Shown here piece after piece: positions 1 through 5,859 of a stretch of DNA of 5,859 nucleotides. A program made the translations under genes and the position numbers. Origin of the DNA: Verrucomicrobiota bacterium (GTDB lineage: Bacteria > Verrucomicrobiota > Verrucomicrobiia > Verrucomicrobiales > DEV007); NCBI GenBank assembly GCA_020629815.1, contig JAHDCN010000075.1, positions 5,009-10,867 of the forward strand. Direction: 5' to 3'. The notes under the pieces were generated by a model that was given only the letters and a program-made list of their open reading frames with translations, did no database searches and was not told the origin of the DNA. Positions within the stretch are counted from its first letter, which is position 1; each line of letters opens with the position of its first letter.

Positions 1-123
1 CTCTCCGGATAACAGGGGTGCAGGCAACGACTTGGCCGATACAATGATGAAACTGGGCCGTTCCTCTGCCCCGGAAGCCATGGCAAACAGAGAGGTAAAG
101 ATAACTATTAGATGAAGTCTCAT
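1..123 (-). CDS. Secreted protein of unknown function, N-terminal 41 codons only (runs off the left edge)
   Basis: An ATG at 121-123 opens a frame that stays open to base 1, giving 41 residues. It begins MRLHLIVIFTSLFAMASG, a basic N-terminus followed by a hydrophobic core, then AEERPS; this is a good Sec signal peptide with likely cleavage near Ala-Ser-Gly-Ala/Glu-Glu. The start lies 3 bases after the TAG stop of the upstream cytochrome gene (TAG GCC ATG) and in the same frame, so it fits the same operon. No clear Shine-Dalgarno sequence precedes it, which suggests coupled translation. The mature N-terminus continues RPSFIIVSAKSLPAPLL. It superficially recalls the start of sulfatases (RPNFxxIxADD), but the metal-binding Asp-Asp is absent, so I do not assign a family. 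Most of the protein lies outside the window. Seen: start, signal peptide and spacing. Inferred: that it is a real gene of this operon. Confidence 0.72.
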   Translation of the reverse strand, partial: MRLHLIVIFTSLFAMASGAEERPSFIIVSAKSLPAPLLSGE

Positions 124-126
124 GGC

Positions 127-2499
127 CTATTTGGAAAGAAAGGGTTCAGAAGTTACGACTCGCTTGATGAGGTCGCGAAGGCCGTAACCCTCGGCGCTGG
201 ATTCCTCGACGATCTTGTCGATGTCGTCGCGATCCGTGAAACCCATGCGTCGACCCAAAGCGTAAACCATGAGCTTCTCGGTCAGGCAGTGAGTGAATTG
301 TTCCGGGCGATCGAGAAGATATTGCTTGATGGAAACGGCGCCTTCAATGGCCGTGCCATCGTGCAATGTTCCTGTAGCATCGACAGGCGCTTTCTTCTGG
401 TAGCGTTCCCGCCAGCCACCGATGTGGTCGTAGTTTTCCAGGGCCAGCCCAAGCGGGTCGATCTTCCGATGACATTCGAAGCAGGTCGCATTTTCCCGAT
501 GCTTCTCCATTAAATCCCGAATCGTCGCGACTCCCCGCGTGTCGGGCTCGAGCGGTTCGATGTCCGGCGGTGGCGGATTGGGCGGCGTGCCGAGCAGGTT
601 CTCCAGAATCCAAACCCCGCGGACTACGGGCTGAGTTTCGACGCCGTTCGAGGTGAGAGTCAGAATGCTTCCGTGCCCGAGTAAGCCACCGCGCTGTTGA
701 TTCGCAGGCAGAGAAACTTTTTGGAATTCATCGCCTTTCACCGAGTCCACCCCATAGTGCTTCGCCAAAGCCGGATTAAGAAAGGTGTAGTCGGAATCGA
801 TAAAATTCAGCACGCTACCGTTACTGGAAAGCAAATCGGAAAAGAACAGGAAAGTCTCCTGTTTCATCGCCGATTCTAAATTGTCAGCGAAGTAAGCTTT
901 GTTGATCGCCGGGTCAGGAGGCATCTCGCCGAGCTTCCTCAGATGCAGCCATTGACCGGCAAAGTTCTCAACAAAAGCAGCGGCTCGTTCGTCCTTGAGC
1001 ATGCGCTCCGTTTGCTGCTTGAGAATTTCCGGCTCGCGCAACGAGCCCTTCACAGCCAGTGCGAATAATTCGCCATCCGGCATGGAGCTCCAGAGAAAAT
1101 AAGACAGACGCGAAGCCAGTTCCCAGTCGGTTAACCCACCCTGCTGTTCATTGTCTTCAACCAGGTAAAGAAATTGAGGCGAGGTCAAAATCGCCCGAAT
1201 GCCATAGCGGGCGGCTGCCCAGAAATCGTTATTCTCTTCAAGATACCGGGCCGTGAGATTCAGATACGGCGCCAGAGTCTCCTCATCCACTGGTCGGCGG
1301 AACGCCTGCTCCGCAAGCCGTCGCATCGATTCCTCAAGATAGGTGATGTCTGGCTTCGCCGGTGGTTCAGGGAAATAGCGTTCAAAACCTGGCAGCGGCC
1401 ATTGTTCGTAAAACGGGCCTTCGATCTCAATCGAGTAGACATGCAGCTCTGGCCCGGCCCCGGCATACATCTCCACCGGGTTTCGCAATGGATAGATGGC
1501 ATCATCGGTGTACTTCGGGAGAATCTTCCGGAGGATCCGCTTCAGTGAGCCATCCGGGCCATTGGCCCAGTGAACCTGAAACGCGAAGCCTTCGTCGAGC
1601 CAGAGTCGATGTTCGAAAACAGGCGCTTCATCGTCGGGCACATCGAACTCTTTGACCACTCGCTGCGAAGTCTGCCCCAATATTTTCGAGGCAATACTGA
1701 TGCTCATGCGCATCGGCTCGTCTGAATTGTAACGCAGGTGTTCGTCCGCGAAGCGGGACTTCCGATTGTAGGCCTTCGCCTTGATCCGGATCACATATTC
1801 GCCATCCGCTTTGATCCGTCTTTTTAGCAGACTGCCAATTGCCAAAGGCTGTCGATCCTTAATCAGGATTCGGGCAAAATCAGGATCATGCCCGTGCCCC
1901 TTTCCCTGAATCTCCTGCCCGGAAACGTTGAGATGAATTTTCTCGGGAGCAGGCCCTGGACGAACCGCTTTGTCCGCCACTTTTCGCGCCGCTTCGAGGT
2001 AATTTTGCAGCAGGTAATCCGAGGTCACCAATCCTTCCCCGTTATTATCAAAACCTTCAACCGTATCATCCTCCGGGAAGGTCAGCGTCGGATCGAAGTC
2101 GACCATCGACAGGGAAAACAAATCGCGCACCGTGTTGCGGTATTCGTTGCGGTTCAGTCGACGCATCACCACTTTGCCTTGATTGTCTTCTGCGGCTTCG
2201 CGGGCAGTCGCCAGGGTGGCTGTTAGGTGTTTTACCATGGCAGCGAGATCCTCGGGAGCCGGTTGCTTTTCGTCGTCCGGCGGCATCTCAGCGAGATTGA
2301 GCTGGTCGAGAATTTCCTGGTAATGTTCGGCCGTATCGAGATTCGTCAGGTCAGAGCCGATCTGATCAAATCTCCGATCCGCCTTTTGTTTATCGGCACC
2401 ATGACAACGAATGCAGTATTCGTTGAGAAAGGCCTGAACGTCTTCTGCCTGGACATCTGCCACCGACAGAGCAAGAGCGATGAACAGAAGGTATCTCAC
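127..2499 (-). CDS. Exported Planctomycete-type cytochrome c protein (PSD1-like/DUF1587/DUF1595/DUF1592/DUF1588/DUF1585), two CxxCH haem motifs
   Basis: A 790-residue protein starting at GTG (2497-2499), with a Sec signal peptide MRYLLFIALALSVADVQA and cleavage expected before Glu-Asp. Domains in order: a cytochrome c-like head with CIRCH at 29-33 and the typical EMPP at 71-74; DUF1587 around 111-176 (RRLNRNEYRNTVRDL); a beta-rich middle part around 185-365, where related proteins often carry a carbohydrate-binding-like module; DUF1595 around 387-447; DUF1592 around 455-580; DUF1588 around 600-700, containing the second haem motif CFECH at 673-677 followed by KIDPLGLALENYD; and DUF1585 around 712-787. 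The length is normal for the family. The protein should be a periplasmic or envelope di-haem c-type cytochrome; its reaction is not established for the family. The GTG overlaps the TGA stop of the DUF1552 gene (GTGA), and no good Shine-Dalgarno sequence is present, pointing to coupled translation. The family call is secure; domain borders are approximate. Confidence 0.95.
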   Translation of the reverse strand: MRYLLFIALALSVADVQAEDVQAFLNEYCIRCHGADKQKADRRFDQIGSDLTNLDTAEHYQEILDQLNLAEMPPDDEKQPAPEDLAAMVKHLTATLATAREAAEDNQGKVVMRRLNRNEYRNTVRDLFSLSMVDFDPTLTFPEDDTVEGFDNNGEGLVTSDYLLQNYLEAARKVADKAVRPGPAPEKIHLNVSGQEIQGKGHGHDPDFARILIKDRQPLAIGSLLKRRIKADGEYVIRIKAKAYNRKSRFADEHLRYNSDEPMRMSISIASKILGQTSQRVVKEFDVPDDEAPVFEHRLWLDEGFAFQVHWANGPDGSLKRILRKILPKYTDDAIYPLRNPVEMYAGAGPELHVYSIEIEGPFYEQWPLPGFERYFPEPPAKPDITYLEESMRRLAEQAFRRPVDEETLAPYLNLTARYLEENNDFWAAARYGIRAILTSPQFLYLVEDNEQQGGLTDWELASRLSYFLWSSMPDGELFALAVKGSLREPEILKQQTERMLKDERAAAFVENFAGQWLHLRKLGEMPPDPAINKAYFADNLESAMKQETFLFFSDLLSSNGSVLNFIDSDYTFLNPALAKHYGVDSVKGDEFQKVSLPANQQRGGLLGHGSILTLTSNGVETQPVVRGVWILENLLGTPPNPPPPDIEPLEPDTRGVATIRDLMEKHRENATCFECHRKIDPLGLALENYDHIGGWRERYQKKAPVDATGTLHDGTAIEGAVSIKQYLLDRPEQFTHCLTEKLMVYALGRRMGFTDRDDIDKIVEESSAEGYGLRDLIKRVVTSEPFLSK

Positions 2500-3761
2500 G
2501 TCAGCAGGTGGTTGAGGTTGCCCTGCGAGGTGGAAAAGGATTCTTTCTCGATCCCCATTTGCTGAAGCAGAGTAACGAACAGATCCGAGAGCGGTCGGCC
2601 ATCGCGTCCGTGACGTTCGAAGCGGTGATGCTGACCGTGTTTCATCCCGCCGCCGCTGACTAGAATCGGCAAATTTCGACTGGAGTGCGAACTGGCGTTG
2701 CCCATGCCACTGCCAAAGAGAATGGCCGTGGTATCAAATAACGATTCTCCCTGAGCATCTTTGCTTTCTTTCATCCGCGAGAGGAAGCGGGAGAACTGGG
2801 AGGTGTAGTATTTTTCAATCGACGTCAGCTGAGTGAGGTAGTCGGGACGTTTGCCGTGATGAGTCAGTTGGTGGTAGCCAGCTGTAATGCCATCAAATGG
2901 GAACAGACGATTTCCGCCCGGATGACCAAAGGTGATGACCCGGGTCGAATCAGACTGCAACGCAAGGATCATGAGATCATACATTACCGGGGTGTTGTAG
3001 GGATAGGTGAGATCGACAATCACATCGTCGCCGTCCCCGCGAATCACCGAGTCTTTCATCTCCGGCTTGGCGACATCGATCCACTTGGCTTTGCGCTCCA
3101 GCTGTTGCTCCACCCCGCGTATCGAAGTGAGGAATTCATCGAGCTTGTCCCGATCCGTTAGAGTGAGCTTTTTCTCCAGTCGCTTCGCATCCTCGCGGAC
3201 GACATCCAGAATGCTGGCATCCTCCTGGAAAAACACCCGGTTCTGATTCTTGATCTTGTCAGGATCGTCAATGAACAGCTGGTTAAACAAACGCTCGGGA
3301 GAAAGTTCGGACGGCAGGCGAATGCCCGCCTTCGACCACGACGTGCCACCGGAACCAATCTGCAGGGAAGAAAACCGGGTGTCCCTGCCCAGCACCCCTG
3401 CCATCACCTGATCGAGCGACTCCAGTTTTTTCGTGTTCTTCGCATCCTTCAGCTCCAGACCATTGAGAAAGGTATTAGAGCAACCGTGCCCGCCACCAAC
3501 ACCAGGATGATCAAGATTGGTAAAGACGGTGAAATCTTTTCGATGCTCTGCCAGAGGCTGAAGAAGCTCCGGCAGTTCGTAATCGGAGCCGGTCTGTTCG
3601 GGAAAGAAGTTTCCCGGATACACTCCGTAGTTCGGTGCCACACAGACGAATCGCTTCGCTGCGGCAGTCCCGGTAGCTGGAGTTTTTGAGAAAACCTCGA
3701 AAGCAGGCAGCGCGATAGAAACGCCAGCTCCTTTCAGGAAAGTTCTTCGATTGGTATTCAT
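2496..3761 (-). CDS. DUF1552 (HXXSHH) family protein with Tat signal
   Basis: A 421-residue protein starting at ATG 3759-3761, which overlaps the stop of the FecR-like gene by 4 bases (ATGA). The N-terminus MNTNRRTFLKGAGVSIALPA is a clear twin-arginine signal (RRTFLK plus a mildly hydrophobic stretch), so the protein is probably exported folded. The rest fits the DUF1552 family throughout: VAPNYGVYPGNFFP near 42, ELPELLQPL near 62, FTNLDHPGVGGGHG near 80-93, GIRLPSELSPERLFNQLF near 146, and the family signature near 297-302. Here the signature reads HQLTHH, with Thr where the family name HXXSHH has Ser. GSGMGNASSHSSRNLPILVSGG (350-371) and a His-rich GMKHGQHHRFERH stretch near the C-terminus complete it. 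The function is unknown; the family nearly always sits next to DUF1592 cytochromes, suggesting a joint envelope process. No Shine-Dalgarno sequence is seen, so translation is probably coupled to the gene before it. Confidence 0.95.
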   Translation of the reverse strand: MNTNRRTFLKGAGVSIALPAFEVFSKTPATGTAAAKRFVCVAPNYGVYPGNFFPEQTGSDYELPELLQPLAEHRKDFTVFTNLDHPGVGGGHGCSNTFLNGLELKDAKNTKKLESLDQVMAGVLGRDTRFSSLQIGSGGTSWSKAGIRLPSELSPERLFNQLFIDDPDKIKNQNRVFFQEDASILDVVREDAKRLEKKLTLTDRDKLDEFLTSIRGVEQQLERKAKWIDVAKPEMKDSVIRGDGDDVIVDLTYPYNTPVMYDLMILALQSDSTRVITFGHPGGNRLFPFDGITAGYHQLTHHGKRPDYLTQLTSIEKYYTSQFSRFLSRMKESKDAQGESLFDTTAILFGSGMGNASSHSSRNLPILVSGGGMKHGQHHRFERHGRDGRPLSDLFVTLLQQMGIEKESFSTSQGNLNHLLT

Positions 3762-5080
3762 GGTGCTTTGCTGTTTTTGTTTTCGACAAGGACACGTATC
3801 TGATCCACCGCAGACGCAGCGGAGAAATCGACGATTAATGTTCGGTAATCGGCGGTGAGAATGACTATGTCGCGCCCGGCTTGATCCAACCGGGCGGGTC
3901 TCGGCGGCTCAACACCGCGCGGGCCGTCGTGGTAAATTCCTTCCGGGTGCCCGAAGGCCACGTCTGTCTTGCGCAGTTTGTCATGGCTGGCAATGATTCC
4001 CGCGATCGGACTGTCGAAGGTAATCTGCCCCTGCACCCGGAACTTATCGGGATCCCTTTTGGCTGCGATTCCAACCGGGTCAAGCTGAAGCAAGTAGCTG
4101 CGAAGCCGCTTCGATCTGCTCACCGTAGAGCCCCCGGTTTTCCTGATCTTAAGATACTCTCCTGGATCGACCACATCAACGACCAGGCCTTTCGGGACTT
4201 TGGCATTCTGGCGCTCCGGGAAAACGGTGATGTGCTCACTGTCCTCAAACGCCCCCGGGGTAAAGTCCGGCCCCGGAGAGACAAATTTCATTTTTCCAGT
4301 CGTTTGCAGAACCCCCAGGTTGAGCGGCCAGGCCTTTTCAAAGGTCGTCGTGTTATAGGTGACCGGAACAATTTCCTCACCCGCCTGAATCGACTCCCCT
4401 TCCTTCACCAGGGTTTCCGTTTCGCCTGATTGACTCACCGCCACTTCGCCCTCAAAGACGGAGACATGAGTGCCGCTTGCGGAACAGTCAATACCGAACG
4501 CCGTACCTAGATCAACGATATTCGCTGTGGCCGTATCGACCTTGAAACCGATGGCGGGTTCGGGAACCTGAAACGTGGCGATCCCTGAGGAAAAAGCGAC
4601 GTGCATATCATTGATCACTTCGAACGAGGCTGGGCCTTGCACCGTCATCGTAGCGCCATGGTGAAAATCAATCCGGACGAGTCCAGAGGTGAGCCGATAA
4701 CTTCCTTCTTCGATCCCCTGCCCCACCGGGACATGAGTGCCTGCATCATCCCAGTGTGCGCCGACCGCATGAGAAATCACTGCAGAGGGAATGATATCGT
4801 TCTTTCCAGCGAACCAAAAACCTGAGATCAGGATTGATGATATCAGGGCAGCCATGGCGAAAAGAAGTGGTCTGCGCGAACGACCAGCAGAACCAGAGAG
4901 AGAAATTCCGTCTTCAGCCACCAGCTCGCTGAGATGCTGGTGTTGAATAGACGATTCAGCGAACTTTCGCGCGTAGTCATCACTGCTGCCAACCACCTGG
5001 AGAAAATCAAAGGATTCCGTGTCGTTGAGTTCACCGTCGATAAAGCGATTGATCTGCGTTTCAAATTCGTTCGACTTCAT
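3758..5080 (-). CDS. FecR-type transmembrane anti-sigma/signal-relay protein
   Basis: A 440-residue protein from ATG 5078-5080. This start is chosen over an in-frame ATG 13 codons upstream (5117-5119) because it forms an ATGA overlap with the sigma-factor stop and has a good GAGGGG ribosome site 7 bases before it. Residues 1-60 form a short, acidic, helical cytoplasmic part (NRFIDGELNDTESFDFLQ) without any Cys, so it is a zinc-free anti-sigma head rather than a ZAS domain. Residues 71-92 are a single membrane segment after an Arg-Arg. A FecR domain covers about 100-235 (HGATMTVQGPASFEV, DLGTAFGIDCS, THVSVFEGEVAVSQSGE, LVKEGESIQAG). A C-terminal domain of about 190 residues (KMKFVSPGPDF, SYLLQLDPVG, ITFDSPIAGIIASHDKL, VDQIRVLVE) is recognisable from other planctomycete/verrucomicrobial FecR proteins but has no function I can name. 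Expected role: binds the ECF sigma factor inside and senses a signal outside. The partner is inferred from adjacency. Confidence 0.9.
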   Translation of the reverse strand: MKSNEFETQINRFIDGELNDTESFDFLQVVGSSDDYARKFAESSIQHQHLSELVAEDGISLSGSAGRSRRPLLFAMAALISSILISGFWFAGKNDIIPSAVISHAVGAHWDDAGTHVPVGQGIEEGSYRLTSGLVRIDFHHGATMTVQGPASFEVINDMHVAFSSGIATFQVPEPAIGFKVDTATANIVDLGTAFGIDCSASGTHVSVFEGEVAVSQSGETETLVKEGESIQAGEEIVPVTYNTTTFEKAWPLNLGVLQTTGKMKFVSPGPDFTPGAFEDSEHITVFPERQNAKVPKGLVVDVVDPGEYLKIRKTGGSTVSRSKRLRSYLLQLDPVGIAAKRDPDKFRVQGQITFDSPIAGIIASHDKLRKTDVAFGHPEGIYHDGPRGVEPPRPARLDQAGRDIVILTADYRTLIVDFSAASAVDQIRVLVENKNSKAP

Positions 5081-5604
5081 GCGCTGGCCCCTCTTGTGTG
5101 CAGCTTTCCTTCCATGCACTTTCTCAATATGCCACGAGCCCGATGCAGAATCACCGCCACATGATTCGGACTGCGCGAAATTTCTTTGGCAATGGCAGCC
5201 GGTTTCAATTCCTCGTCGTAGCGTAGGGCCAGAATCCGGCGGGTTTCTCTCGGCACCCGGTTCAGACAGTCGCGAAGCGCCTCTTTGCGATCGTCGAGTT
5301 GCGGAGTGAGTTGTTCGAAGGCATCGGCCACCCGATCCACCGCATCATCAAGATTGAGTTCCCTCTTTTGGTAGACCTTGCGCAGATGTGCTCTCAAACG
5401 ATTCCGCGCAATGCCAATCGCCCAGCCTTCAAAAGGGCGGCTGGAATCGTATTTGTCGAAGCTGTCCACGACCGACAGGGCGACCTCCTGAAGAATATCC
5501 TGAGCATCGTCAGGATTCAGAATGAAGCTACGAATGAACCGCCCCACTGCCGGTTGGGCCTTGGTCCACTCAAGCGTAAGCTGTTTGATCTGGTCGTCCT
5601 TCAC
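5077..5604 (-). CDS. ECF-type RNA polymerase sigma factor (Rhodopirellula/Verrucomicrobium family)
   Basis: A 175-residue two-domain sigma-70 factor without regions 1 and 3. Region 2 covers about 12-78: DAQDILQEVALSVV (33-46) is the core-binding helix, and RPFEGWAIGIARNRLRAHLRK (56-76) is the -10 melting and recognition part. Region 4 covers about 103-164: LNRVPRETRRILALRY (114-129), then the helix-turn-helix AAIAKEISRSPNHVAVILHR (136-155) that reads the -35 element. Length and motifs match the planctomycete/verrucomicrobial sigma subfamily. The start is GTG at 5602-5604; upstream in frame there is only a CTG before two TAA stops at 5635-5640, so no ATG, GTG or TTG start is possible further out. 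No clear Shine-Dalgarno sequence is seen. Its TGA overlaps the ATG of the FecR-like gene by 4 bases, the usual arrangement of an ECF sigma factor with its anti-sigma factor. It probably drives this operon itself, which is inference. Confidence 0.95.
   Translation of the reverse strand: MKDDQIKQLTLEWTKAQPAVGRFIRSFILNPDDAQDILQEVALSVVDSFDKYDSSRPFEGWAIGIARNRLRAHLRKVYQKRELNLDDAVDRVADAFEQLTPQLDDRKEALRDCLNRVPRETRRILALRYDEELKPAAIAKEISRSPNHVAVILHRARGILRKCMEGKLHTRGASA
5088..5093 (-). promoter_or_regulatory. Ribosome binding site of the FecR-like gene
   Basis: On the minus strand GAGGGG lies 7 bases before the ATG at 5078-5080, inside the last codons of the sigma-factor gene. It is the only convincing Shine-Dalgarno-like sequence among the starts in this cluster, and it decides for the 440-residue form over the form with 13 extra residues. 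Confidence 0.7.
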
Positions 5605-5633
5605 TTCACTGCTGTATTGCAGGCTAGTGAAGA

Positions 5634-5642
5634 ATTATTACA
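5634..5642 (-). promoter_or_regulatory. Candidate extended -10 promoter element of the operon
   Basis: The minus strand reads TGTAATAAT: a TG-N extension followed by AATAAT, five of six bases of the -10 consensus. It would start transcription near 5627, leaving a leader of about 22 bases before the GTG at 5604. No -35 match is found 16-18 bases upstream, so the call relies on the extended -10 form alone. The region is AT-rich, where such matches arise by chance, and the operon may instead use a promoter read by its own ECF sigma factor. Confidence 0.3.
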
Positions 5643-5643
5643 G

Positions 5644-5659
5644 AAAAAGTGAACTTTTT
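5644..5659. repeat. Small inverted repeat upstream of the sigma gene (possible operator)
   Basis: The plus strand reads AAAAAGT-GA-ACTTTTT: two perfect 7-base arms around a 2-base centre. It ends 2 bases upstream of the candidate extended -10 element and 40 bases upstream of the GTG start. The position suits a regulator binding site. It is too AT-rich, and its loop too short, for a good terminator hairpin. The symmetry is seen directly; any role is inference. Confidence 0.35.
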
Positions 5660-5672
5660 TCGAAATAAAGCC

Positions 5673-5696
5673 AACTCGCGCCCTGAATCACGAGTT
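5673..5696. repeat. Inverted repeat AACTCG-N12-CGAGTT upstream of the sigma gene
   Basis: Perfect 6-base arms (AACTCG at 5673-5678, CGAGTT at 5691-5696) are separated by 12 bases. The arm spacing of about two helical turns centre to centre would suit a dimeric DNA-binding protein. It could also be a weak RNA hairpin if transcription begins further upstream. Arms of this length can occur by chance in 255 bases, so confidence is low. Confidence 0.28.
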
Positions 5697-5859
5697 AACA
5701 TTATCATCAAGAGCTTGAAGTATTCCCTCTCCCCGCTTGGTATCTGCGATAATGCAATAGAGCCCTTTGAGACGTTTTCACGAAAAAAGATTCAGAAGGG
5801 CATTTCGAATTTGGCTATTCTCGGGGCGGTTATTAATACTGCCGCGGGAACTTGGAAAA

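Larger units (their letters stand above)
1..5604 (-). other. Operon: ECF sigma - FecR-like - DUF1552 - DUF1592 cytochrome - secreted protein
   Basis: Five consecutive starts on one strand with spacings of -4, -4, -4 and +3 bases (junctions near 5078, 3759, 2497 and 124) and no room for internal promoters or terminators outside coding sequence. Only the FecR-like gene has a clear ribosome site; the others seem to depend on re-initiation after the preceding stop. The operon continues past the left edge, so its full content is unknown. Confidence 0.85.
5605..5859. other. Region upstream of the operon without a convincing gene
   Basis: In this stretch both strands have frequent stops and no start with a coding-like frame: minus-strand frames hit TAATAA near 5835, TGA after the short ATGCCCTTC, and further stops around 5700. 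The composition is clearly more AT-rich than the genes. It probably holds the operon's control region; the promoter-like element and the two dyads are listed separately. Beyond them, 5700-5859 shows nothing I can name, and no neighbouring gene reaches in from the right edge. Confidence 0.6.

Noticed and set aside
1..123. Partial gene as a sulfatase
   Set aside because: RPSFIIV resembles the RPNFxxI start of sulfatases, but the following metal-binding Asp-Asp is replaced by Lys-Ser, and the catalytic Cys/Ser motif would lie outside the window.
112..513. Plus-strand open frame of 133 codons
   Set aside because: It lies wholly opposite the C-terminal DUF1588/DUF1585 part of the cytochrome gene, whose protein sequence is clearly conserved, and its own translation has no recognisable motif.
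3881..4429. Plus-strand open frame of 182 codons
   Set aside because: It is antisense to the C-terminal half of the FecR-like gene. Its translation is Arg/Pro-rich and looks like a shadow, and it has no ribosome site or neighbour on that strand.
5078..5119. Longer start of the FecR-like gene (13 extra residues)
   Set aside because: The upstream ATG lies deep in the sigma gene with no ribosome site, while the ATG at 5078-5080 has GAGGGG at good spacing and the ATGA overlap.
5644..5659. Inverted repeat with T run as a terminator of an upstream gene
   Set aside because: The stem is almost pure A-T with a 2-base loop, and no gene is seen ending into it from either side.
5847..5853. GGAACTT on the plus strand at the right edge as an ECF -35 element
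   Set aside because: It points out of the window, no -10 can be examined, and a 7-base match is easily due to chance.
1..5859. CRISPR arrays, tRNA/rRNA genes, insertion sequences, toxin-antitoxin or phage defence genes
   Set aside because: No direct-repeat series, cloverleaf pattern, transposase motif or terminal inverted repeats were seen; nearly all of the sequence is accounted for by the five minus-strand genes.

Overview
The window holds a compact, single-direction gene cluster read entirely on the minus strand, from right to left. It comes from a bacterium of the Planctomycetota/Verrucomicrobiota type. The assignment rests on the gene families: a Planctomycete-type cytochrome c protein with the DUF1587/1595/1592/1588/1585 domain series, its usual companion of the DUF1552 (HXXSHH) family, and an ECF sigma factor of the Rhodopirellula/Verrucomicrobium type. 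These families are strongly expanded in those phyla and rare elsewhere. I cannot separate planctomycete from verrucomicrobium by eye.

Layout in transcription order: (i) about 255 bases without a convincing gene at the right end (5605-5859), holding a possible extended -10 promoter and two small dyads; (ii) an ECF sigma factor (5604-5077, GTG start); (iii) a membrane-anchored FecR-type anti-sigma/sensor protein (5080-3758); (iv) a Tat-exported DUF1552 protein (3761-2496); (v) a Sec-exported, two-CxxCH cytochrome protein (2499-127, GTG start); (vi) the first 41 codons of another secreted protein (123-1), cut by the left edge. Genes ii to v each overlap the next by exactly 4 bases (ATGA, ATGA, GTGA), and the sixth element starts 3 bases after the preceding stop. 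This is about as tight as a polycistron can be and implies one transcript with translational coupling. No terminator was seen inside the window.

Working model (inference): the FecR-like protein spans the inner membrane. Its zinc-ligand-free cytoplasmic N-terminus holds the ECF sigma factor, and its outer part (a FecR domain plus a C-terminal beta-rich domain of about 190 residues) senses an unknown envelope signal. The released sigma factor would transcribe its own operon and so supply the exported haem protein, its DUF1552 partner and at least one more secreted protein. No TonB-dependent receptor lies in the visible part, so this is not an obvious iron-siderophore FecIRA system. The substrate of the exported proteins is unknown.
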